Source: Shinisaurus crocodilurus (taxonomy: Eukaryota > Chordata > Lepidosauria > Squamata > Shinisauridae). Taken from it: a stretch of DNA of 64,000 nt. Positions 56,481-64,000 of the stretch are shown here, piece by piece; within the stretch, counting starts at the first letter, position 1; each line of letters opens with the position of its first letter. The position numbers were made by a program, and so were the translations under genes. The stretch is taken from NCBI GenBank assembly GCA_021292165.1, contig CM037879.1, forward strand, positions 114,959,359 to 115,023,358. Direction: 5' to 3'. The notes beneath the pieces were generated by a model that did no database searches, was not told the DNA's origin, and was given only the letters and a program-made list of their open reading frames with translations.

Positions 56481-57392
56481 ATGTTTACACTAGTGCTGTG
56501 CTGAATATTTTGAGACTTTCATTTTCAGCCATTCATGGGGGATGGGGGCAAAATTAAGATACCAACAAAAGAGGCTGGGGAGGGGGATGATTTTGATGAA
56601 ATTTCTACTGAGGAGCCATGGTCTCCCTTTACCTTGTAGGTATAGGAGATGGCCTACACTTTTTCTTTCTTTTTACTCTCAAAATGCCCCACGTGCTGTC
56701 ATAGCATCATTGACTCTTCACACAGAGGCATTTAGCCCAGCAACACTTCCTGGAATGCCCAGGAGACCATGTGACATTGTGTGGTCTCCTGAGCATTCAG
56801 GAACTTCTGCTAAGCTGAAAGCCGCTGTTCAAAGAGCCCCACCCAGCTGCAAACAGGAATCAGGCTTTTCGAGCTCCACCAGGACACCAGGACCTTTTTC
56901 TTCTTTATCTTTCCTCCCTTTTTTAGCTGTGTGTGTGTGGGGGGGGGGGAATCATTTCAGGAAAGTAGGAGGCAGAGTTTGGCACAGCCTAGGGGGCATA
57001 CCTTGTAATCTCTGCATGCTGAAAGGTGGGGGAGATTTGTGTGTATCTGAATGTGCAGAAAGATTGTTTGTGTTTGAGAGAGGGCAAGGCTGTGTATGTG
57101 GCAGAGAGAGACAGAGACAGGTGGAGTCAAGGAGAATGTCAGTCATGGACACACCTAGTGCCAGCCCAATACCTGCCCACCTCCACTGTTATCCATTCCC
57201 ATCACAGGTATGTGGCCCCCCACCCACTGCCCATCAGCACATGCAGCTTTGATGGTGGGGAAAGTTGTCCTACCCTGGTGAAATGGCTACTCCCTTTGGC
57301 CTTAACATCTTTAGACAAACCCCACATGGGACACTTGTTTGTTCCAGTTTACATACTAGAAAAGTATAGCCCTAGTCAGGCATTCAGGGTCT
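56481..57392. other. Unassigned DNA
   Basis: TGTGTGTGTG followed by a G-run lies at 56929-56949. Nothing else is recognised. Confidence 0.5.
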
Positions 57393-57544
57393 GTGTAGAA
57401 CAGGGCTCTCCAACCTTGGGTCCCCAGATGTTGCTGGCCTACAGCTCCCAGCATACCCAGTCAGCATGGCTCATGGCAAGGGATTCTGGGAGCTGTAGTC
57501 CAGCAACATCTGGGGACCCAAGGTTGGAGAGCCCTGGTGTGGAA
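57393..57544. mobile_element. hAT-type foldback MITE, young-looking
   Basis: The body is 57401-57536 (136 bp). The first 36 bases (starting CAGGGCTCTCCAACCTTGGG) are repeated as an exact inverse at the right end. The flanks GTGTAGAA and GTGTGGAA match at seven of eight. It is the same subfamily and same length as 6186-6321. Confidence 0.85.
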
Positions 57545-58392
57545 TAAACACACAAGGAGAAGGAGTACGCCTCTAGCTCCACCAGGACACCAGGACTCAT
57601 GTGTTTTTGTCAACCTGTACTCTAGTAGGGTGGCAGTCTGAAGAGGAGAGCCTCTTGTATCCACGATCTCCCCATGATCCAGGATGCTGATTTTCCAGGG
57701 TAAATGTGCTACAGGAGCACTCCTTCTCCTCACATGTTGATTCTACATAGATCCTGAATGCCTGAATAGGGCTTATGTATCAGGTTAATTATGGGATTAT
57801 TTTTAGCCACCACAGACATTGATATTGGGTTCTCATGTGATCAAATCAATATAACATGCAGAACTAAAGTAACCACATTGGATAAGTATGTGTGCTTGAT
57901 CTGGGGCCTAATTAGTAATTATTTTTTTGTGCATATGTTGGCACATATCAGTTCACTTAACATTCAGTGACCTTCTCAAGAGGCCACTGGAAACTGGGAC
58001 ATTGTTCCCATCAGAGAGAGAATTCTGTTGAAGTAAGATTCTTTGGCATCTTACTAATAGCAGAGCATTGCTTGTTATATTGGTACCTGACAACCTGTTG
58101 TGATGGGGAATTAAATGAAATATAGTACCAATCATAATTGATACTCAAAAGATGTTTACTAGTAAGGGGGGAAATCGTTACCTTTGCATCATGAAACAGA
58201 ATAAACCTAATAGGAATAAGTCATTGTTCAAGAAAATATGTGATACTGAGAAAAGAGCTATTAGAGCTTTAAAAAGATGGCTGTATTTAGGTCATCCCAT
58301 CTCAAAATGGATTAAGAGATCTTGAAATGTGCTATACAAAAATAGGGAATCCAAATGATCATGTGTTGTACCACCTTCCCTTCAAGGAAATA
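57545..58392. other. Unassigned DNA
   Basis: AGCTCCACCAGGACACCAGGAC at 57574 also occurs at 56873, a short dispersed duplication. Nothing else is recognised. Confidence 0.45.
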
Positions 58393-58505
58393 GAGTCTGA
58401 AGTATTTGGAGCTTTTTAGTTTGGAAAAAAATAGGGGAACATGTTAGAGGTTTATAAAACTCTGCATGATTTGGAGAAAGTGAGTACACAACTTCTTTCA
58501 TTTTA
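58393..58505 (+). mobile_element. CR1 fragment, decayed
   Basis: TTTGGAGCTTTTTAGTTTGG, AACATGTTAGAGGTTTATAA and ACTCTGCATGATTTGGAGAA match the 'FSLEKR..DMIEVYKIMHGVEK' coding stretch of the second CR1 subfamily. Confidence 0.55.
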
Positions 58506-59055
58506 GAGGTGTGCATAGGATTTGAATCCTGAATCAGAGAGATTCAGGTTTCATCTGAAGTGAAGCAAAGGTCTTCTGAATTGTGCTGAAATTAATTTAG
58601 GTCCTCCTGAAGCTTCATGACCAACTGAGAGATTCGGAAGGGTATAGAGGCACAGTTTGTCTCCAGAAATTTATACATTCCCCCACACCCAAAAACCCTG
58701 TCCATATAAGGAAAAGGGCAGGGTGGGGAGGGGGACGGGGAGAAGAAGTGTGTCATTTTGTGATTGACATGTCTAGCTTCCAGCCAGGGAATGAAATTTC
58801 CATTGCTTTAGGCAGGGAGGTAGAAAGGAACATATCAGAAGTGGCTTCATTGTCTTTACTGCATTTTGTAACTGTCTGTCTAGGCAACAGAGGCAGCAAA
58901 AGCACTCGGGGCTTCCAGAAATGATTTGAGTGCCAGCACTAAGTGGGAGGTGCCCATATCCACTGCTGCCTCTTCTTCAGTGTGTGGTTGCTGCTGACAC
59001 CAACTCCCCAAGTAGGTATGTGTAGTTCCACTCAGTCCGCACAACCTGATTCAAG
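58506..59055. other. Unassigned DNA
   Basis: TAGAGGTGTGCATAGGATTT at 58505 recalls a foldback-element start, but no right end was found. Confidence 0.4.
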
Positions 59056-59252
59056 CTCCTATAGGAACATAAGAAGGGCTGTGCTGGATCAGACAAAAGG
59101 CTTATCTAGTTCAGCATTCTGTTCCAACAGCGGCCAACCAGATGCCCATGGGAAGCCCACAATACAGCATGAAGGCAAGAGCACCCCTCCACCCATCTTC
59201 CCCAGCATCTGGCATACAGAGGCATTCTGCCCCTGATACTGGAGGAGAGCAT

Positions 59253-59328
59253 GGAGAGGAGGAGAAGGATTAAGTAAGCTGCCTTGGGTTTCTTGCAAGA
59301 AAAAAAAGGCGGAATATAGACATAAATA
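59253..59328 (+). mobile_element. Sauria-type SINE, 3' end only
   Basis: GAGGAGGAGAAGGATTAAGT, AGCTGCCTTGGGTTTCTTGC and AAAAAAGGCGGAATATAGAC form the SINE 3' unit. The truncated 5' end fits a target-primed insertion into the CR1 copy. Confidence 0.75.
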
Positions 59329-59411
59329 GCCATCATGACCAGTAGCCACTGATAGCCCTTTCCTCCCAGATTTGTCTATTCCCCTTTTAAAGCCATCCAG
59401 GTTGGTGGTCC

Positions 59412-59556
59412 TTTTAAAGCAGAGGTAGACAACTTGTGGCCCTCCAGATACTTTGGCCTGCAACTCCCATCAGCCCAAGGCAGCATCACTAATGGTGAGG
59501 GATGATGGAAGTTGTAGGATCTGGAGGGCCACAAGTCGCCCACCCCTGTTTTAAAG
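59412..59556. mobile_element. hAT-type foldback MITE with perfect 8-bp duplication
   Basis: The body is 59420-59548, from CAGAGGTAGACAACTTGTGG to CCACAAGTCGCCCACCCCTG. It is flanked on both sides by TTTTAAAG. It lies inside the CR1 fragment, so it is younger than that insertion. Confidence 0.85.
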
Positions 59557-59585
59557 CTATCCACTGTTGATGTTAAACCTTTACC

Positions 59586-60855
59586 TAGTAATTAAGTATT
59601 ATCAGTAAGTATCAATATTCACCATGTTTCTGAGATTTACCATATGACTGGGCTAAGGTCTTGGTGATGTATATACTGGAATAAATTTGCCTCCAACCAA
59701 TGATTTGACTTGCCATATAAAGATATACAATCACTACTGAAATAGGGATTAATTTTATAGATGGCTTTAGCTTACTATATATGCTCTTGCTTTGTTTTAT
59801 TTAGTTTATTTGAAGTATATTTTGTTATTTATGTTTTTAAAAGTTATTTATTGATTTAGAAGTTATCTTATACATGATACATAAAAATGAATTCTGCTAA
59901 ACCATTGCAATATATTTGTAGCCTTCAATAGCACCAAAATGTGTTTAAATAGGAGGATAATGAACTGGGCCTGGTGGCACTTTCCCTTTTTTATGTCCCA
60001 TGATGATGCACTGCTAATGAACTGCATAGTCTTCAATCATAAGGGATTTTTTTGGTCATGGTTTCCCCAGTTTGCACTCGACTTCCTGCTATTTATTTCC
60101 CCTCTATGGAAGATTCTGTATAGATAACTCCATGAAATCTCTTACATCTTCATGATTCTATTATACTAGAATGCCAAATATACCTTTGACTAGAACAGGC
60201 CAAACTAAGTAGTAGTAAACAGTATCATCTGTAATACTTCAACTACTATGCTATTAAACTCTTTAATGAATAGCTAAGCAGAAGTAAAGTTTTGGTGGCG
60301 GGGGGGGGGGGATGAACCCCTCAAAGAATAAAGTTGTAAAATCCTGAGATAAAGTGAAACTAGATACAAATGACACATGACTTCTAATTATTGGCAGCTT
60401 TGGATTTAAATCCATATGCTATAGTCTATGAGTTGTATAGCTGCCATCCCAGTCTTGGAAACTCTGCAAGTAAAAAGGGCACCTTTACAGTCAAGTCCAA
60501 TAACTCTTGGAAGGCCAGCTGGCAGCCCACAATTACAGCCAGATTTCCAATCTCACAACTGTTTTATCTTGAATCACCTAAGTGAGGAGGAGGAGGACTT
60601 GGGAGTCATGAAGGGCAGTGCAATAAAGGTGACTGCCAACTGGGCAGCTATCACAGATACAGCTAATGGGCTCCCTGGGTATATTTATAAATGGAGAGCA
60701 ATTATGGAATTAGATGTTACACCTTTATGGAATTAGATGTTACAACTTAGGTGGGATTGCTCTTTATGTCTCCATGGCTCCATCAGAAGTGAAGAACCAA
60801 GTTCCAAATGGACAATGTGCCTTCTATGTCCTTGACAATCCATCATTACTTTAAG
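59586..60855. other. Unassigned DNA
   Basis: A TATGGAATTAGATGTTACA word is tandemly repeated at about 60703-60747, and a G-run lies at 60300-60311. No gene is recognised. Confidence 0.5.
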
Positions 60856-60945
60856 ACTGCTATCCTATGTACACAGACCTAGGAGTAAGTCCCACTGAAC
60901 TTAGTGAGGCTTCTTTCCAAGTAAATATACATAGGATTGGGCTGC
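60856..60945. repeat. Short hairpin repeat, copy 6
   Basis: GACTGCTATCCTATGTACAC at the left and ATACATAGGATTGGGCTGCA at the right, with GGAGTAAGTCCCACTGAACT in the middle. It is the clearest copy in the window. Confidence 0.65.
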
Positions 60946-61017
60946 AGAAAGCTTGTGCTAATAGCAGAAGCAGAAAAGTCTTAATCTTGCCTCCAGTTGA
61001 TCTAATTTGGCTAACTA

Positions 61018-61280
61018 GGGCTCCTAGACATTTAATGGCATTTAATGGCACTTAAGGATATTTAATGGCATGATGGGGCATTTATCTCAGCTGCTTTAAC
61101 AGGTCTTGTTATACTAAAATTGTTTTAGCTGTCAAATTGTTTTTTAATTTTTGTATATTGAAATTTTTATGTTGCTTTATTGCTGTTTTTATGATATTTT
61201 TTATTGCATTGTGTTTTATGAATTGAATAGAGCTTCGGCTATTGGGCAGTATAGAAAATTAATCAGTCAGTCAATCAAAT
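61018..61280 (+). mobile_element. L2-type LINE 3' tail
   Basis: ATTTAATGGCATTTAATGGC, TTTAACAGGTCTTGTTATAC, ATTGCATTGTGTTTTATGAA and AGAGCTTCGGCTATTGGGCA match the 3' untranslated region of the copy at 8775-9530. Confidence 0.75.
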
Positions 61281-62295
61281 AAACTATAAAGATACATTGG
61301 TCTTTTTAACAGTTACCATTGCAGGCAATACCACTGCTACTTTGTAAATCCTCCTGAGAATGGCGCAAGAATAGAATCCTTTACCTGTGATCCTTGGAGT
61401 AGAAATTCTGGTTTTGGAGAGTTTCCATTCCAGACTCGTTTTAAGTGAATCCTGCTTAAAACAATTCCCACATGACGACTACTGTTGTTACCATTATTAA
61501 GGTTTATTCCACACTCTTATCAGCATTCAAAGCAAGTTAAAACCAAACATAGATGATAAAGAGAATTTGAAAATAAATTAAAATCCCAACCACACCTCAG
61601 TGTAAAACTTGTAAAGTGTTTCTGGAAGATAGGTAACCCCAATCAATTGGCATCCTTTGTATATGTATTGTGGCTTGACACACAGCCAGTGCATGTCAAG
61701 TAAACCCACACTTCACCAGTCAAAAACAGTTCTGTGAAGCAGCACACAGGCTCATATGTATGAATTCGCCCTAACTGAGAATCACTACACCTTCTAAGAT
61801 AAAAAATAGTGCACAGATCCTTGGTGCTCCCTGGATGGAGGCTGGGAGGAGGAGCAGAGTGGAGTAGCGGCTGAAGGAGGAGCAGAGCACAGATGGACAA
61901 GAGATGGAGACAGAGAAGGAGGAAGAGACAGGAGACAGGAAGAGCAGTGGCAGAGGTGGCAGAGAAGTAACAGGACACAGAGAATAGTGCAGCGGCTGAG
62001 CAGAGAGCTGTGAAGGAAGAAAGGAAATGCAATAAAGAGGGGGAGATGAAACAGAGGAGGCAGAGAGTGGAGAACTTGGTGAAGAAGCACAGACAAGCTC
62101 CCCCCTAAGGATGCAGGTGAGCTGAGTTGCAGGGGGAGAGGTGCAGGTATGTGCCCTGGGAGCCCATGTTGTCAGGGCATGAAGAGGCCAGTAGTATTCA
62201 GAACCTTGAGGCCTGGTGAGCCTGTTCTAGCCCACATGTACGAGAAAGTCTGGGGTGAAGAGAGGAAGAAAATCACTGCCTGTATTAGGCCTAGT
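61281..62295. other. Unassigned DNA with a purine-rich tract
   Basis: 61840-62090 is dominated by GGAG/CAGAG words, which give leucine/serine-rich frames on the minus strand. No gene or repeat is recognised up to the DIRS boundary. Confidence 0.5.
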
Positions 62296-62670
62296 AAGGA
62301 CAGGTTGCTTACCTGTAACTGTGGTTCTTCGAGTGGTCATCTGTGCAGTCACACATATGGGCTCTGCGCGTGCGCGGAGGCCGCTTCGGGAAGATTCTAA
62401 AGCTGAGGCAAATTTTGGGCGGGAACCCCTCCCCCCTTGCGTCTCCTTTACGCGGGTTCCCGCCCTCTCCCTCAGTTCCCCTGAGACCGCCATCGCGAAT
62501 CCAGTGCTAAGGGAGAACATAGGAAGAAGTTTTCCCAATTTCTTGATACCAATACCGAAAGTCGAATTCGATGGTGTTACACGGTATCGATTAAAGTGCG
62601 CCCAAGGGTCCCGGTTCAGTACACCATCGAACACGATAGTGACACCGTAGCGGGGATGGATGGGCGGGTT
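62296..62670 (-). mobile_element. Right inverted terminal repeat of a DIRS-type retrotransposon
   Basis: In element orientation (minus strand) this is the 3' end. The outermost 59 bp (62296-62354, starting AAGGACAGGTTGCTTACCTG) are repeated as an exact reverse complement at 62671-62729. The rest (62355-62670) is GC-rich terminal-repeat sequence. No flanking duplication is visible, as expected for recombinase-mediated insertion. The left terminal repeat lies outside the window, so the ITR length (about 375 bp) is inferred. Confidence 0.7.
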
Positions 62671-62762
62671 GTGTGACTGCACAGATGACCACTCGAAGAA
62701 CCACAGTTACAGGTAAGCAACCTGTCCTTCTTCGTGGTCTCTGTGCATCACACATATGGGCA
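62671..62762 (-). other. Internal complementary region (ICR) of the DIRS-type element
   Basis: 62671-62729 is the exact reverse complement of the right terminus. The adjoining 62727-62762 (CTTCTTCGTGGTCTCTGTGC then ATCACACATATGGGC) is a diverged direct copy of 62324-62362, as expected for the part matching the other terminus. A two-part ICR next to the right repeat is the hallmark of DIRS1-type elements, where it is proposed to template completion of the ends and circle formation. Confidence 0.7.
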
Positions 62763-62857
62763 GAGTAGCAAGCTGACTTACCGGTGGAGGGTCAGTGTCG
62801 TCATCATTGTAGGACCGAGGAAAGGACAGCTCTGCCAAATGCATTGTCCCTCCGGGA

Positions 62858-64000
62858 TCACACATCGACTTGGTAGTGCGTTACGAACGTCGAAGGCGTG
62901 GACCATGTAGCCGCCTTGCAGACATCCGTCAACGAGACTCCTCTTGCGAAAGCCGTCAAGGTTGATACGGCTCTGGTAGAATGAGCTCGTACCAAGCTCG
63001 GCAACAGTTGTCGTTTGAGGTCGTATGCTAGCTCGATACAGTGTACAATCCACGAGGATAGACATTGGGTCGAGACTGGCAGGCCTTTGGAGCGTCCACC
63101 GTAACAGACAAAGAGACGGGGAGACTCCCTGATGGACTCAGTACAGGACTTGTAGAACAATAAAGCCCTTCGTACGTCCAACATATGAAGTTGATGCTCC
63201 AATGGAGTCGATGGACTTTGAAAGAATGCTGGCAATACAATGTCCTGATTAAGATGGAAAGAAGACATGACCTTAGGAAGGAAGGCCAAGTCTGGACGCA
63301 ACACCGCCTTATCCCTATGGAAACTAAGGTATGGTGGGTCCACTCTTAGAGCTGTCAGTTCCGATGCTCTGCGGGCAGAGGTGATGGCGACAAGAAATAC
63401 AGTCTTAAAGGTTAGTAAACGGAGGTCTGATGTCGCCATTGGTTCAAACGGTTTAGTCATAAGCACCTGCAGAACCAACTGTAGATCCCAAACAGGAGTG
63501 ACTGGTTTGAACGAGGGGTTCATATTCTTTAGACCTCTCCTGAAACGCTTGACCAACGGGTTCGAGAACAATGTATATCCATCTTGGCCATCATGGAAAG
63601 CCGATAATGCAGCTAAGTAGACTTTCAACGAGCTCGTCTTAAGCCCTTTGTGTTGCAGATGGAGTAAGAATTGCAGCACATGATGGATAGGTGCTTTAGG
63701 GTAGGGTACCTCGATGTCCCCAAGGTACTCGCAGAAGGCTTTCCATTTTCTTGCATAGGAGGCTCTAGTGGACGGTTTCCAGGCTTCCCGCAACACGAGT
63801 TTGATTTCTGACGGGAGGGAGCTCGGAATTAAATCAGCCATTCTGTAAGCCTCAGAATGGATGGATTCGGATGAAGCAGCGAGCCTCGAGCTTGAGAGAG
63901 GATCGTTGTCGAGTTCGGTAGGCGGCGATACTCTCCCCTGGACAACCTGAGGAGTGGTGCAAACCAGGTCTGTCTTGGCCACCACGGGGTCACAAGTATG
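62858..64000 (-). CDS. Tyrosine recombinase of a DIRS-type retrotransposon (5' end outside window)
   Basis: An uninterrupted minus-strand frame runs from the window edge to a stop at 62858; the last 375 codons can be read from 63985. It encodes a phage-integrase-fold recombinase, which in DIRS elements joins the circular DNA copy into the genome in place of a DDE integrase. An N-terminal core-binding region includes WKPSTRASYARKWKAFCEYL (residues 69-88 of that stretch). The catalytic part has TSARRASEL (Arg 205/206), LVRAHSTRAVST (His335-x-x-Arg338), AATWSTPSTF (Trp361) and the nucleophile Tyr371 five residues from the end. All hallmark residues are present. The codon at 63985 is GTG and the frame stays open upstream, so the true start is not seen. 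The stop is about 95 bp from the ICR. Confidence 0.85.
   Translation of the reverse strand, partial: HTCDPVVAKTDLVCTTPQVVQGRVSPPTELDNDPLSSSRLAASSESIHSEAYRMADLIPSSLPSEIKLVLREAWKPSTRASYARKWKAFCEYLGDIEVPYPKAPIHHVLQFLLHLQHKGLKTSSLKVYLAALSAFHDGQDGYTLFSNPLVKRFRRGLKNMNPSFKPVTPVWDLQLVLQVLMTKPFEPMATSDLRLLTFKTVFLVAITSARRASELTALRVDPPYLSFHRDKAVLRPDLAFLPKVMSSFHLNQDIVLPAFFQSPSTPLEHQLHMLDVRRALLFYKSCTESIRESPRLFVCYGGRSKGLPVSTQCLSSWIVHCIELAYDLKRQLLPSLVRAHSTRAVSTLTAFARGVSLTDVCKAATWSTPSTFVTHYQVDV

Larger units (their letters stand above)
59060..59585 (-). mobile_element. CR1 3' fragment with a SINE tail and a MITE inserted
   Basis: GGAACATAAGAAGGGCTGTG, TAGTTCAGCATTCTGTTCCA and AACCAGATGCCCATGGGAAG are the antisense CR1 end. 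A Sauria-type SINE 3' part interrupts at 59253-59328. CR1 resumes with GCCATCATGACCAGTAGCCA, and a MITE interrupts again at 59420-59548. Confidence 0.75.

Noticed and set aside
61643..62096. Leucine/serine-rich membrane-like minus-strand frames
   Set aside because: They are translations of a purine-rich simple tract on the opposite strand.

Overview
This is non-coding, repeat-dense vertebrate nuclear DNA, most likely from a squamate reptile (lizard or snake). The evidence is the repeat set: several tRNA-headed SINEs of the squamate (Sauria-type) form with a BovB-like 3' tail, many 5'-truncated CR1 and L2 LINE fragments, short hAT-type foldback elements with 8-bp target duplications, and tyrosine-recombinase (YR) retrotransposons. 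I found no convincing host exon, tRNA gene, rRNA operon or CRISPR array. The only long, clean reading frames belong to mobile elements.

Layout. 0-3.6 kb: AT-rich DNA, then a minus-strand Copia-like LTR retrotransposon end (LTR, and a primer site matching the anticodon stem of initiator tRNA-Met), next to an L2 fragment. 5-16 kb: L2 and CR1 fragments, a Sauria-type SINE and small hairpin repeats. 16.4-17.9 kb: a non-autonomous Helitron (TC...CTAG between A and T) with a G-rich minisatellite. 18-21 kb: GC-rich foldback elements. 22-25 kb: CR1 and SINE. 25.1-26.7 kb: the 3' part of a Ngaro-like YR retrotransposon carrying an SGNH-hydrolase reading frame, with a recent 385-bp tandem duplication. 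28.5-30.7 kb: a SINE cluster and a 50-bp minisatellite with four-unit higher-order organisation. 31-41 kb: MITEs, SINEs and a 5S rRNA/CR1 chimera. 41-43 kb: a long LTR candidate and a perfect 42-bp-arm hairpin. 45-51 kb: nested insertions (solo LTR inside L2; foldback element inside CR1) and the best-preserved CR1 reverse transcriptase. 54.1-55.6 kb: a 1.44-kb hAT-like element with CpG-rich cargo. 56-61 kb: CR1, L2 and MITEs. 62.3-64 kb: the 3' end of a DIRS-type retrotransposon with an uninterrupted tyrosine recombinase, which runs off the window.

The genes do not form a pathway; the window is a record of successive insertions. Autonomous LINEs (CR1, L2) supply tails to SINEs and to the 5S chimera, and nested insertions with target duplications give relative ages. 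The most notable objects are the DIRS element with its inverted terminal repeat and internal complementary region, the Ngaro/SGNH remnant, the Copia-like end, and a diverse group of foldback elements sharing TAGGGATGT-like termini. Family names come from recognising motifs by eye; no database search was possible.
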